Part shown: in pieces, positions 1 through 8,944 of the stretch | Layout: each line of letters begins with the position of its first letter | Position numbering within the stretch: position 1 is the stretch's first letter | NCBI GenBank assembly: GCA_013822735.1 | Contig: PNKZ01000026.1 | Location: forward strand, 1-64,000 | Source: Pirellula sp. | Lineage (GTDB): Bacteria > Planctomycetota > Planctomycetia > Pirellulales > PNKZ01 | Length of the DNA stretch: 64,000 nucleotides | Direction: 5' to 3' | Notes under the pieces: model-generated | What the model was told of the DNA's origin: nothing | Database searches by the model: none | What the model saw: the letters and a program-made list of their open reading frames with translations, nothing else | Position numbers and translations under genes: made by a program

Positions 1-108
1 CCGCGCGTTTGGCTCATTCGCTTCGATCGCGTTACAATCCAATTCCGACTCGTCTCACGTATGGCGGGCAACTGAACTTTTCCGTTCGACGGCGGAGGGC
101 TCGCGGGC

Positions 109-435
109 GTGACGGCCAACAAGTTCTACCAGGGCAAGTCGGTCGCCGCAGTCGAGTGGTGGCTGCACGACTGCGACCTACCGGCCCTCAACTGGGCGCG
201 GCTGCGGGTGTTTGCCGACGGCACGGCCGACGCCTGCTGGGCCGAGGGCACCAAGCTATTTGGCTTCGACAGCCGGGAGTATGCGGGGAACTTTTTGGCC
301 GAGGACGAGTACATCCGGTTCGCCAATTGGGACGGCGAGGACGAGCGGGACTACGGGGTTCGGGCGGCGGACGTGCGGGTGCCGGAGTGGACGGACCGCC
401 CCGGTCAGATATTTGAGTACCTGGGCACCTACTGA
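109..435 (+). CDS. Hypothetical protein, 108 aa
   Basis: A soluble, acidic, tryptophan- and tyrosine-rich protein with no signal peptide or membrane segment. The GTG start at 109 has a GGAGGG ribosome site at 94-99 with ideal spacing, which favours it over other starts. I do not recognise a domain. It is the first gene of the window and is followed by a small membrane protein on the same strand, with about 140 bases between them. Confidence 0.6.
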   Translation: MTANKFYQGKSVAAVEWWLHDCDLPALNWARLRVFADGTADACWAEGTKLFGFDSREYAGNFLAEDEYIRFANWDGEDERDYGVRAADVRVPEWTDRPGQIFEYLGTY

Positions 436-573
436 GCGATTGTCGTCCGCGCCACGAGCAACGCGCGCCGAACAAGCCGCTGCACCTGACCGCGACGGCG
501 AGTAACATAACCAAGAGATCAACATCTCATCCGCCGACGCGGCAGGTGAGCGAGAACGTTCGGCGTCAAACAA

Positions 574-837
574 ATGACCTTGATCATGTGGCTTACGTTG
601 GGCTTGTTGGCATTCGATACGATGCTTCTGATCGTGAGCTATTTCGCCCTTCGTAAGAGCACCCCCATGAGCCGCCAGGCTCTTATCGCAACGGGAGCAG
701 GCTTGTCGGGGTTTGTCTTCCACGCGTTCCTATTCTTCAGCGGTCCGTTTCTCGTTCTTCAGCTTGCGACCATCGCCGGCATCTTCTGCATCTGCATTTG
801 GGCGCCTTGCGAGGTCGTCGATGGAGAGAAACTATGA
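574..837 (+). CDS. Small membrane protein, 87 aa
   Basis: Three hydrophobic stretches (about residues 5-25, 37-57 and 59-77) indicate a small polytopic inner-membrane protein. No catalytic motif is seen and the family is not recognised. It starts with ATG and lies on the same strand as its neighbours but too far away to call an operon. Confidence 0.5.
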   Translation: MTLIMWLTLGLLAFDTMLLIVSYFALRKSTPMSRQALIATGAGLSGFVFHAFLFFSGPFLVLQLATIAGIFCICIWAPCEVVDGEKL

Positions 838-1023
838 GGCCCCTTCAGGCGTTGCGGTTGTCCCGCTCCGGCCCGTGCGCACTGATATCCGGCATTCCGG
901 ATGTGCGCCATGGAGATCGTCGCTGCTTCCGTTCCGGTGCGTGCGATTGAACCGCATCAGATGGGACGGTCGCTCGGTATCTATTGAGCTTAAAATGCCC
1001 TACGAACTGTTGGGGAGCAGGAA

Positions 1024-1257
1024 TTGAAACCGGCCACAGCGCAGCGGATGTATTGGATGCTCATGACGCTCTCCGTGGCGGTGACGGGAAGTTATCTCGT
1101 TTGGAATTCCCAGCGACCTAGCGACGAGGAAGTGCAACAAAGAATGCAAAAGGATCTCGACGCTCAGCAGCGGCTGGAAGAAGTGCGAAAAATGGAAGAG
1201 AAGTTCCAGGCCGATCAGGAACGAGCCTTGGGTACGCGCACCAAGGCGGATCGCTAG
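1024..1257 (+). CDS. Membrane-anchored short coiled-coil protein, 77 aa
   Basis: An N-terminal transmembrane helix (about residues 8-27) is followed by a highly charged, probably coiled-coil tail rich in Glu, Gln and Arg. The TTG start at 1024 is preceded by a purine-rich GGGGAGCAGG sequence. No function can be assigned; the shape is that of many small planctomycete proteins with one anchor and one helical tail. Confidence 0.45.
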   Translation: MKPATAQRMYWMLMTLSVAVTGSYLVWNSQRPSDEEVQQRMQKDLDAQQRLEEVRKMEEKFQADQERALGTRTKADR

Positions 1258-1343
1258 GAAGTTTGCCGGCATATATTGTCAGCATCGCGCCTGCCGCCGC
1301 GCGGGTGACGCTCCACATTTCCGCGGCAAGGCAAACTCTCAGC

Positions 1344-1715
1344 ATGACCACGATAAAACGAATCAGCCCGATGCTCGCGGTGGCCGATATGGCGGAGAGC
1401 ATCGCCTTTTACGGGGACGTGCTGGGATTTGCCGTACAGATGCAATCGGCCGAGTATTCGATTGTTGCTCGCGATGGGGCGACGATCCACCTGATGAAGG
1501 CCGCCGACGAGAAGGTGCTGGAGTGCGTGCGCGGCCATACGGAAATATACATCGAGGTGGATGACCTCTCGGCGCTTTGGAAGCATGTCGAACCGCTGAA
1601 AGACCGATACAAAATTCGCGGCTTGATCGATCAGCCGTACGGGATGACGGAGTTTCACATCTGCGATCCTAATGATTGCTTAGTGTTTGTCGGCCAAACG
1701 ACGAACAGCAAATAG
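1344..1715 (+). CDS. VOC-superfamily (glyoxalase/bleomycin-resistance-like) protein
   Basis: A 123-aa single-module protein with the vicinal-oxygen-chelate pattern: an N-terminal segment ending in VADMAESIAFYGDVLGF, a central strand with HLMKA, and a C-terminal FHICDPNDCLVFVGQ, which match the usual positions of the paired beta-alpha-beta-beta-beta modules. Members include glyoxalase I and bleomycin- or fosfomycin-resistance proteins; the substrate cannot be told from sequence. The reading frame is open upstream to 1263, but the ATG at 1344 gives the family-typical N terminus. Confidence 0.8.
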   Translation: MTTIKRISPMLAVADMAESIAFYGDVLGFAVQMQSAEYSIVARDGATIHLMKAADEKVLECVRGHTEIYIEVDDLSALWKHVEPLKDRYKIRGLIDQPYGMTEFHICDPNDCLVFVGQTTNSK

Positions 1716-1820
1716 GGCCGAACGGTAAATAGGGCCGAACAACGCGCCGCCTCGCCTACGGCCGCACGGGTAACTGAAGTTGTCGGATTACGGGTTCCTC
1801 TTGGATGGAAGGAGGAGAAG

Positions 1821-2264
1821 ATGCCGGGTACCGTTCGCTTTCACCGCGTGCTGCGGGCGCCGCCCGAGCGAGTTTATCGCGCGTTTCTCGATGCCGATGC
1901 CAAGGCGAAGTGGCTGCCGCCGAACGGCTTCACCGGCAAGGTGCATCACATCGACCCACGTGTCGGCGGCACATACAAGATGTCGTTCACCAACTTCACC
2001 ACCGGCGATAGCCATGCCTTCGGCGGCACCTACACCGAACTCGTGCCGCACTCGCGCATTTGCTACACCGATAAGTTTGACGATCCGAACTTGCCGGGCG
2101 AGATGCAGGTGACGGTCGAGCTGAAGCAGGTCTCCGTCGGCACGGAGGTGAACATCGTGCAAGCGGGCATCCCCGATATGATCCCGACCGAGGCGTGCTA
2201 CCTCGGCTGGCAAGAATCGCTGGCGCTCTTGGCGAAATTGGTCGAGGCGGATATTCCGGGGTAG
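1821..2264 (+). CDS. SRPBCC (AHSA1-like) domain protein
   Basis: A 147-aa protein covering a full START/Bet v1-like (SRPBCC, activator of Hsp90 ATPase homologue) domain: the opening FHRVLRAPPERVYRAFLD, the KWLPPNGF segment, and the terminal helix with GWQESLALLAKLVEA. Such proteins bind hydrophobic ligands in a helix-grip fold and are often of unknown substrate. A very strong purine-rich ribosome site (GGAAGGAGGAGAAG, 1807-1820) sits directly before the ATG. Confidence 0.85.
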   Translation: MPGTVRFHRVLRAPPERVYRAFLDADAKAKWLPPNGFTGKVHHIDPRVGGTYKMSFTNFTTGDSHAFGGTYTELVPHSRICYTDKFDDPNLPGEMQVTVELKQVSVGTEVNIVQAGIPDMIPTEACYLGWQESLALLAKLVEADIPG

Positions 2265-2368
2265 TCGTGAGGCGCGACGCGAGTCGTTTGTCTTGCGCTC
2301 TGCTGCGCTGCGCGGCTCACGAGTTGGAATTCCGACGCCGGCCTCGCTTTGCTCGACCCACCCTACCT

Positions 2369-3682
2369 TTACTTCGCGCCGATGCAGTACAGGTGCTCGA
2401 AGGTGCGGATGAAGATTTGGCCGTCGCTGAGGGCCGGCGTCGAGTTCGAGTTTTCGCCGAGATCGTTCTTGGCGACGAGGTCGAACTTTTCCGGGTTGGG
2501 GCGGAAGACGATCGTGGAGCCTTTTTGGTTCGTGACGTAGGCTTTCCCTTCGGCGACGATGATTGAGCCCCAGTGGTTGTCGCCCGACTCGCGCGAGCTC
2601 CATTTCTCTTTGCCGGTGGCCGCTTCGAGGCAGCGGATGGTGCCGGGGCCGGCGTCGGGAATATAAAGGTAGCCGTCGAGAATGACGCCGGTGCCGATGC
2701 TCTGCGGGTTGCGTGGCTTGTACCACAGGACGTTCGACTCCGTGAGGTCTCCTTCGCCGCCGAGCTTGAAGGCCGTGGCGCCGCCGCTGTAGCCGCCGGA
2801 CGCGACGCAAATGCCGTCGCCGATCACCGGGGAGGAATACGCGAGGTCCCCCTTCTCGTTCTTCACGCGACAGAACCAAACCGTTTGGCCGTTGTCCGGT
2901 CGGTAGGCGATGACCCGATTCGGTTGAAACACGACGACCTGCTCTTGACCGCCCAGCGTGATGATTTGCGGCGTGCTCCAGGTGCCCATCGGCGCGCCGT
3001 CGGTTCGCTTCTGGCCGTCGCCGTCGGCCGGCTCGTCGACCTGCCAGAGGACCTTGCCGTCTTCCAGGCTGAGGCAGGCCATGAACGCCTTCGCGCCGGG
3101 AGCGCAATTCAAGTAGATGCGACCCTTGTGGATGATGGGCGAGGAACCGTCGCCCCACATGTGGACGAAGTCGCCGAGCTTCGTATTCCAAAGCGGTTTG
3201 CCTTCGAGGTCGTAGCAATACAGGCCCGCCGACATGTGCCAAACGACGACGCGCTTGCCGTCGGTTGCCGGAGTCGACGCGCAATGCGGATTGGTGCCGT
3301 GCCGCGGGAGCTTCTTATCGAACGATACGATCTGCTTCCAGCGGAGCTTGCCGTCGGCGCGGTCGTAGCAATAGAGCCCGCGTTGCATTCCTTCGTCTTC
3401 GGAACAGGTGACGAGCACGTTGCGGCCGGTGACGATGGGGCTGCCGTTGCCCGGGGCGGGCAATGCGACCTTCCAGGCGATGTTCTTGGCGTCTTTGTCT
3501 GCTGCGCCGTCTTTGCCGCTCCCTGTGCCTCCCCACTCCGTCGGCACGCCGGTCTCGGCGGAGATGCCGTTGGATGCCGGACCGCGGAACGCAGGCCAAT
3601 CGCCGGCGACGGCAAGCGGCAGGTGTGTCAGCGAGACGACGGTGAACAGCGCGAGCGACGGAGCGAGGGTCGTGCGACGCAT
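2369..3682 (-). CDS. Secreted PQQ-like beta-propeller repeat protein
   Basis: The 437-aa protein begins with a Sec signal peptide (hydrophobic core up to about residue 26, ending AVAG) followed by DWPAFRGPASNG, the hallmark start of planctomycete PQQ-binding-like (BamB/quinoprotein-like) propellers. Blade repeats with A/G-x-DGK-x-x-W patterns recur through the chain (GKLRWKQ, GKPLWNTK, GKVLWQVD, GKEKWSS). It is probably periplasmic. Whether it binds PQQ or is a structural or enzymatic paralogue cannot be told. The sulfatase gene lies upstream on the same strand, about 100 bases away, so co-transcription is possible. Confidence 0.9.
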   Translation of the reverse strand: MRRTTLAPSLALFTVVSLTHLPLAVAGDWPAFRGPASNGISAETGVPTEWGGTGSGKDGAADKDAKNIAWKVALPAPGNGSPIVTGRNVLVTCSEDEGMQRGLYCYDRADGKLRWKQIVSFDKKLPRHGTNPHCASTPATDGKRVVVWHMSAGLYCYDLEGKPLWNTKLGDFVHMWGDGSSPIIHKGRIYLNCAPGAKAFMACLSLEDGKVLWQVDEPADGDGQKRTDGAPMGTWSTPQIITLGGQEQVVVFQPNRVIAYRPDNGQTVWFCRVKNEKGDLAYSSPVIGDGICVASGGYSGGATAFKLGGEGDLTESNVLWYKPRNPQSIGTGVILDGYLYIPDAGPGTIRCLEAATGKEKWSSRESGDNHWGSIIVAEGKAYVTNQKGSTIVFRPNPEKFDLVAKNDLGENSNSTPALSDGQIFIRTFEHLYCIGAK

Positions 3683-3785
3683 GGAGGATCTCCTGTTGCG
3701 GGAGAGAGAGTTCGGGGCAGGCGCGGCGATACGGATCGTTATACCGCGTCGGCAAGGCGAACTCCAACCCGCGCCGAGCCAGGCG

Positions 3786-5408
3786 TCATCGCACGTCGAC
3801 GCTGCGCGGAGTTTCCCGGATCTTTTTGAGCAACGATTGCAACTCGGCGAGGCGCTCGGGCTGCGCGGCGGCCAGGTCTTTCTCTTCCGCCGGATCGTCG
3901 GCGAGGTTGTAGAGTTGCGGCTTCGTGCCGAAGCGATCGCGCTCCGGCGATGCGCCCGATTTGGCGGCGGCAGGTTTCGCTCCTTTGCCGTAGCCTCCCT
4001 TGCCGGCTTCGATCAGTTTCCAAGTGCCGGAGCGCAACGCAAACGGGCCTTGCGTACCGCCGATGTGGGCGACGAAGTGCGGACGTACCGGCGCCAACAT
4101 GGTCTGGCCGAGCAACGTCGGTAACATGTCGAAGCTGTCCCCTGCTCCGTCGCCGGGCATCGGCTGATTGGTGAGCGATGCGAAGGCGGCGAAGAAGTCG
4201 AGGCCGGCGACGAGCGCATCGCTCACGGCTCCGGCAGGCACGTGCCCCGGCCAGCGCGCCAAGAGCGGTACGCGGTGCCCTCCTTCGTAGAGGGTGCCTT
4301 TCGTGCCGCGCAGAGGCGCGTTGGGGTGATAGTCGAAACGGCCGACGTCTTCATAGCCGTCGTCCATCACGCCGCCGTTGTCGCTGGTGAAGAGCACCAG
4401 CGTATCGTCGGCCAGCTTGAGGCGATCGAGGGCCGCGAGCACTTGGCCGACCGTGTCGTCGAGTTCTTCAATGGCGTCGCCGCGCGTGCCGCCGGCGCTC
4501 TTGCCGACGAACCGCGGGTGCGGGACGCGCGGCACGTGAATGCCGTGCGTGGCGAGGTACAGAAAGAACGGTTTGTCGCCGCTCCGCTCGATAAACGCAA
4601 CGCTTTTCTTGGCGAACGTGTCGGCCATCTCTTCGTCGGTCCAGCGCGCCGCGCGGCCGCCGGTCATCCAGCCGATGCGGCCCACGCCGTTGACGATCGT
4701 CATGTCGTGACCGTGCGTATGCTTCAGCTTGAGCAACTCGGGATTCTCGCGCCCCGTCGGCTCGCTGCCGACCTTCTGCTTGTAACTCACTTCGATCGGG
4801 TCGTTCGGATCGAGCCCGACGATGCGATGGTCTTCCAGGTACACGGTCGGCACGCGGTCGCCCGTGGCCGGCATGAGGAAGGCGTAGTCGAAGCCGATCT
4901 CCAGCGGGCCGGGCTTGATCTCGTCGTTCCATTGCGGACCTTCTTCACCGCCGAGACCGAGGTGCCATTTGCCGACGGCGCCGGTCGTGTAGCCTGCCTG
5001 CTTCAAGAGCGAGGCGATCGTGGGCGTGCCGGGCGGAATGGCGAGGGGCATGTTCCCCGGCGCGATGCTCGAGCCGGGCTGCTGCCGCCAAGAATAGGTG
5101 CCTGTGAGAATGGCCCGGCGCGTCGGCGTGCAGGTGGAAGCCGGCGAATGGGCATCGGTGTAGCGGAGCCCTTCCTTCGCAAGCCGATCCAGATGCGGCG
5201 TGCGAGCATGCTTCGCGCCGTAGCAGGAGAGATCGCCGTAACCGATGTCGTCGGCAAGTATGATCACGATATTGGGTCTACACGGCTTACCTGCTAAATT
5301 ATCGGCATAAACGCGACATAATACTTGATTTAGGCCACTGTTAGCCATGATGAGTGTAGCTAATATGTGTAGCAATCGACGGCAATTGGTCATCAGGTAC
5401 GAGGTCAT
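3786..5408 (-). CDS. Sulfatase (arylsulfatase A-like), formylglycine type
   Basis: A 540-aa sulfuric-ester hydrolase of the alkaline phosphatase superfamily. The metal-binding start PNIVIILADDIGYGD (D53, D54) and the formylglycine signature STCTPTRRAILTG (Cys93, Pro95, Arg97) are intact, as are GKWHLG and LFTSDNGG. A hydrophobic stretch at residues 11-35 is likely a secretion signal, so the enzyme probably acts outside the cytoplasm after Cys93 is converted by a formylglycine-generating enzyme. The polysaccharide substrate is unknown. The ATG at 5408 gives an unusually long, poorly conserved leader; internal ATGs at 5393 and 5348 are alternatives. Confidence 0.93.
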   Translation of the reverse strand: MTSYLMTNCRRLLHILATLIMANSGLNQVLCRVYADNLAGKPCRPNIVIILADDIGYGDLSCYGAKHARTPHLDRLAKEGLRYTDAHSPASTCTPTRRAILTGTYSWRQQPGSSIAPGNMPLAIPPGTPTIASLLKQAGYTTGAVGKWHLGLGGEEGPQWNDEIKPGPLEIGFDYAFLMPATGDRVPTVYLEDHRIVGLDPNDPIEVSYKQKVGSEPTGRENPELLKLKHTHGHDMTIVNGVGRIGWMTGGRAARWTDEEMADTFAKKSVAFIERSGDKPFFLYLATHGIHVPRVPHPRFVGKSAGGTRGDAIEELDDTVGQVLAALDRLKLADDTLVLFTSDNGGVMDDGYEDVGRFDYHPNAPLRGTKGTLYEGGHRVPLLARWPGHVPAGAVSDALVAGLDFFAAFASLTNQPMPGDGAGDSFDMLPTLLGQTMLAPVRPHFVAHIGGTQGPFALRSGTWKLIEAGKGGYGKGAKPAAAKSGASPERDRFGTKPQLYNLADDPAEEKDLAAAQPERLAELQSLLKKIRETPRSVDVR

Positions 5409-5531
5409 TTCTCACGATCCACGGTGGTGCTGTGGCAGTGCGAAGCAGCAAGCGCCCGACTATCGACGAGCGTGAACGACCCAATATCGGGCTCTAAGCG
5501 TTAGGCGTCAATTTTTCCCTGAAAGGACGGC

Positions 5532-6707
5532 ATGGCCAAAACCCGCAAAAAACGCCGCAGCGCCCACGGCTCCGCGTGGCATTGGAAACAGACCGATTGC
5601 TGGTACTACACCCTGCCGGGCACGAAGCGCCGCATGTCGCTCTTCGATGAGCAGGGCGAACGGGTCCGCGGCCGGGAGAACCGCGAGGCCGCGGAAGCGG
5701 CCTTGGCACGACTCCGCCTTTCCGGGGATCTCAACGGCCAAGGGACCGTCCCCGAGGAAAACTGGATCGTGGCCCGCGTCTGCTCGGATTATCTCCAGTA
5801 CTGCGAGCGGAGCGTGAAAGGCGGCTCGATGAGCGGCGGGCATTACAGTCAGTCGAAGTCGTTTCTGAACGACTTGTGCGGCTATTGCGGCGCCTTGGCC
5901 GTCGCCGAACTCAAGAAGTCGCATGTTCAAACCTGGCTGGACGGGCACGCGGGCTGGAAGTCGAAAGCCACGCATCGTAGCGCCATCGCCGTCGTGCTGG
6001 CCGCTTTTAATCGGGCCGAAGAGTTGCACGACGTTCCCAGTCCGCTCAAAGGCCTTAAGAAACCGCAGTCGCAACCGCGGCTACAGTCCTTTTCGCCGGA
6101 CGAGGAACAGATGATCTACGGCGCTACGGAGGAACGGTTTCGCAACTTTCTCTTTGCAGCCCTGCATACCGGTCTGCGCCCCTTTTGCGAGTTGGCGAAG
6201 ATCACCGCCGACCACGTCGAGATCGGTGAACGCGGCATGATGTGGCGGGTCTATTCGTCGAAGACTAAGAAGACCCGCAAGATTCCGATTCAAAAGCCGG
6301 TCGCCGAACTGGTCAAAAAACTACTGCCGTCCGCCCCGCGCGGTTCCGGCCTGCCGTTGTTTCGGAACACTAAGGGAGAGCCCTGGAAACGAATGACAGG
6401 CGTCGTGCGATTCCTATCGCTGAAGAGAAAGCTTGGCTGGGACCTCGATCCGATCCGCGGCAAGTATTCCTGTTACACCTGCCGCCACACGTTCGCCCAT
6501 CGGATGCTGTCCGGATATTGGAACGACGGCGTCGGCTGCTCCATCGAAACGCTAGCCGAATTGATCGGCGATACGCCGACGGTGGCGTATTTGCACTACG
6601 CCCGAGAATGGGCGCTGAGCTACCAAGAGCCGCTGTGGGCGGCGATCGGCGCCGGAAAGACGAAACCGCCGGCGAAGTCCCAAAAACGATCTACACCCGC
6701 CCGCTAA
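5532..6707 (+). CDS. Tyrosine recombinase/integrase 1, 391 aa
   Basis: A site-specific recombinase of the phage integrase family. After a basic N terminus and a SAM-like core-binding domain (about residues 75-180), the catalytic domain shows box I Arg in HTGLRPFCELAKI, a beta-hairpin Lys in SSKTKKTRKIPI, box II CRHTFAHRML, and the nucleophile Tyr in AYLHYAREW. The usual His of HxxR and the His or Trp of the LGH motif are replaced (Tyr and Asp), a variation shared with the next gene. Ribosome site GAAAGGA precedes the ATG. It lies 17 bases upstream of a close paralogue, so the two are probably one transcript. It probably mobilises the island that follows. Confidence 0.93.
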   Translation: MAKTRKKRRSAHGSAWHWKQTDCWYYTLPGTKRRMSLFDEQGERVRGRENREAAEAALARLRLSGDLNGQGTVPEENWIVARVCSDYLQYCERSVKGGSMSGGHYSQSKSFLNDLCGYCGALAVAELKKSHVQTWLDGHAGWKSKATHRSAIAVVLAAFNRAEELHDVPSPLKGLKKPQSQPRLQSFSPDEEQMIYGATEERFRNFLFAALHTGLRPFCELAKITADHVEIGERGMMWRVYSSKTKKTRKIPIQKPVAELVKKLLPSAPRGSGLPLFRNTKGEPWKRMTGVVRFLSLKRKLGWDLDPIRGKYSCYTCRHTFAHRMLSGYWNDGVGCSIETLAELIGDTPTVAYLHYAREWALSYQEPLWAAIGAGKTKPPAKSQKRSTPAR

Positions 6708-6724
6708 AACTTTCGGAGGCCCGT

Positions 6725-7870
6725 ATGGCTCGCGAGCAATCTGCTTCCGCTCGTCGGCGTCGCCGCGGGTCGGCTTGGCACTGGAAGCAGACCGACGCCT
6801 GGTACTATACGCCCCCCGGCAGCAAGCGTCGGGTTGCCCTACGCGATGAACGAGGGCGGACGATTCGCGGGTTGAACAACAAGGAAGCCGCGCGACTGGC
6901 TCTGGCGCGCGTGCGTTTGCAGCAGGGTTTAAAGCCGAACGTCGAACCGGAGACGGTCGTCTCGTCACCGACGCTGGTCGTCGCGCAAGTCTGTTCCGAG
7001 TATGTCACGCACTGTGAACGGGCCGCGGCGGCGGGGCGTATGCATCCGGAGCATGCTCGATCGGTCCGACGCGTGCTCAATGAGTTTTGTCGCTATTGCG
7101 GAGCAGTACCCGCCGACCAGCTGAAACGCCCGGACGTCGCCCAATGGGTGCAGAGTGTTCCGGGGTGGCGTTCTCCGGTCACGAAAAGAAACGTCATCAC
7201 GACGATTATCTCGGCCTTTCGCCATGCCGAGACGGAGCACGACGTACGCAACCCGCTTAAAGGCTTAAAGAAGCCGCCTCATCGTCCCCGCTTGCATTCG
7301 CTCTCGCCGGAGGATGAGAAGCGCATCTATGCCGAGGTCGATCGGCCGTTCCGCGACTTCCTGTTCGCGGCCTTGCATACCGGTCTGCGTCCGTTCTGTG
7401 AGCTGGCCAAGCTGCGCGCCGAGCATGTCGAAGTGACGCCGCGCGGCATGCTGTGGCGCATCCATTCGTCGAAGACCATGAAAGTTCGCAAGATCCCGGT
7501 GCGGCCCGAAGTGGCTCTCCTCGTACGGCGACTTTTAAAGTCGGCGCCGGTGGGTAGCGGACGCCCGTTGTTTCGCAACCCGCAGGGCGGAGTCTGGAAA
7601 AAGCCGACGGCTGTGACGCGATTCTTGAAGTTGAAACGCCAACTGGGTTGGGACGTCGACGAGGTGCGGAAGCACTATTCGTGTTACAGCTGCCGACACA
7701 CCTTTGCGCATCGGATGCTCTCCGGATATTGGAACGGCGGCGTCGGCTGCTCGATCGAAGTGTTGGCGGAACTTTTGGGCGACACGCCGAAGACGGCCTT
7801 TGACCACTACGGCCGAGAATGGGGAAGGCACTATCAGGATCCGCTCTGGGCCGCGATCGGCGAGAAGTGA
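6725..7870 (+). CDS. Tyrosine recombinase/integrase 2, 381 aa
   Basis: A tandem paralogue of the preceding integrase with the same architecture: basic N terminus containing GSAWHWKQTD, core-binding domain, then HTGLRPFCELAKL (box I Arg), SSKTMKVRKIPV (Lys), CRHTFAHRML (box II Arg/His) and DHYGREW (Tyr nucleophile). Large blocks are identical between the copies (for example SGYWN-GGVGCSIE), so they arose by duplication, yet they have diverged in the N-terminal and core-binding parts, which suggests different DNA half-sites. The frame is open upstream to 6518, but the ATG at 6725 matches the start of the first copy. An intrinsic terminator follows at 7915-7943. Confidence 0.93.
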   Translation: MAREQSASARRRRRGSAWHWKQTDAWYYTPPGSKRRVALRDERGRTIRGLNNKEAARLALARVRLQQGLKPNVEPETVVSSPTLVVAQVCSEYVTHCERAAAAGRMHPEHARSVRRVLNEFCRYCGAVPADQLKRPDVAQWVQSVPGWRSPVTKRNVITTIISAFRHAETEHDVRNPLKGLKKPPHRPRLHSLSPEDEKRIYAEVDRPFRDFLFAALHTGLRPFCELAKLRAEHVEVTPRGMLWRIHSSKTMKVRKIPVRPEVALLVRRLLKSAPVGSGRPLFRNPQGGVWKKPTAVTRFLKLKRQLGWDVDEVRKHYSCYSCRHTFAHRMLSGYWNGGVGCSIEVLAELLGDTPKTAFDHYGREWGRHYQDPLWAAIGEK

Positions 7871-7914
7871 ATTTGACCCGTCTCTGTGGTGAGAGATTGA
7901 GCCGTAACGCAGAC

Positions 7915-7953
7915 GACCGCCTCCGATGTAATCGAAGGCGGTCGCTGTTGTTT
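7915..7953 (+). terminator. Intrinsic terminator after the integrase pair
   Basis: GACCGCCT at 7915-7922 pairs with AGGCGGTC at 7936-7943; the interior CGAT-GTA-ATCG extends the stem beyond one mismatch. A T-rich tail follows. It separates the two integrases from the convergent gene downstream. Confidence 0.7.
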
Positions 7954-7975
7954 AAGAAATTTAGCAAATGCAGCG

Positions 7976-8632
7976 TTAGTCCTCGGAGGAGATCACGCAG
8001 ATTTGATCGGCGTCCAGCTTCAGCGTGCAACGCCCATCTTTGTTGGGCGACTCAATAAGGTCCCGAAGCCCCAACGGAAAGCCGTGTCGATTCGCCATCC
8101 GCGACAGCATCTTTGACAGATAATCTTTCGCCAACTCCTCGCCGCCGATCTCTTCCGGGGCGACGAGTCTCCGGGACGGGGCTTTTTTCGCCAGGAGTTC
8201 GATCAACTTCCACTCCTGGCTTCTCGCTGACAGATCGACGCGAATGCCATCGAAATAAAAGGCTCGTTGTTCCGGGATCAGCACGAGTGCGTGAGTCCGA
8301 ATGGCATAGCGCACTCGCGCCTCCAGCGGTGTGTCGTCCTCATAAAGGCCAATGGCCAAACGTGTGTGATCCCGCTTGCCGAGCAGGTCGATACGCAGGG
8401 CGACGTCGAGAATAGCCCGGCGTGGCGGCATCCCGGTAAGCTTGTGGTACAGGCCGACCGTGCCGCCGAAACGCCGAAAGGCGTTTACGAACTCTCCGCC
8501 CAGGCGCTCGCGTTGACCGAGAGACAACTGGTCCCAATACAGGCGTCCGCAAGTCAGGCTGCCCAGCGTTGTGGCCAATCGTTGCAGCTCTAGTTCGGGA
8601 GTGGGCCAGGGATTGATGCGCTTTGTTTGCAT
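7976..8632 (-). CDS. Hypothetical protein of the island, 218 aa
   Basis: A soluble protein without recognisable catalytic motifs. The C-terminal third (from about residue 130, with LIELLAKKAP and DYLSKMLSRMANR) has the helical pattern of a winged-helix DNA-binding or response-regulator output domain, but this is only a resemblance. The ATG at 8632 has AAGAAAGGA upstream; a longer start at 8665 lacks such a site. It is convergent with the integrase pair, a position where recombination regulators are often found, so a control role is possible but unproven. Confidence 0.6.
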   Translation of the reverse strand: MQTKRINPWPTPELELQRLATTLGSLTCGRLYWDQLSLGQRERLGGEFVNAFRRFGGTVGLYHKLTGMPPRRAILDVALRIDLLGKRDHTRLAIGLYEDDTPLEARVRYAIRTHALVLIPEQRAFYFDGIRVDLSARSQEWKLIELLAKKAPSRRLVAPEEIGGEELAKDYLSKMLSRMANRHGFPLGLRDLIESPNKDGRCTLKLDADQICVISSED

Positions 8633-8944
8633 ATGACTTGAGTCCTTTCTTAAAGTCTGGTGCAAAGATGATCATCTTCTTCGTGGTGTAATGCCTATTG
8701 AGGCTCTTTGCAATCATTCAAACCTGACAGTGGAAATCGATTGTTTTGTCCCCGTATTGCTTCCACAGCAGGTGGTGGTCGTAATAGCTGTGAGCCACAA
8801 GACGACGGTTCGTTAGGCGCTACTTTGTGCTAGATCTGCCCAGAAGTGGTCACATTCGTCGCTCTGTGCAATTAGATGGATTGAATTCTCCAGTCTTCGC
8901 ACGGTTGCGAATTGAATGTGAAGTGGCGCGTCTAGCCTTTGGGC
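8633..8944. other. Intergenic stretch without a gene
   Basis: This stretch lies between two divergent genes (7976-8632 on the minus strand and 8945-9334 on the plus strand) and presumably carries both promoters. I see no open frame, repeat or clear promoter hexamers that I would defend. Confidence 0.4.

Noticed and set aside
1788-3284. Long minus-strand open frame (498 codons)
   Set aside because: Arg-rich shadow of the PQQ propeller and SRPBCC genes; no family motif.
4242-5297. Plus-strand open frame of 351 codons
   Set aside because: Antisense of the sulfatase, which has clear motifs on the other strand.
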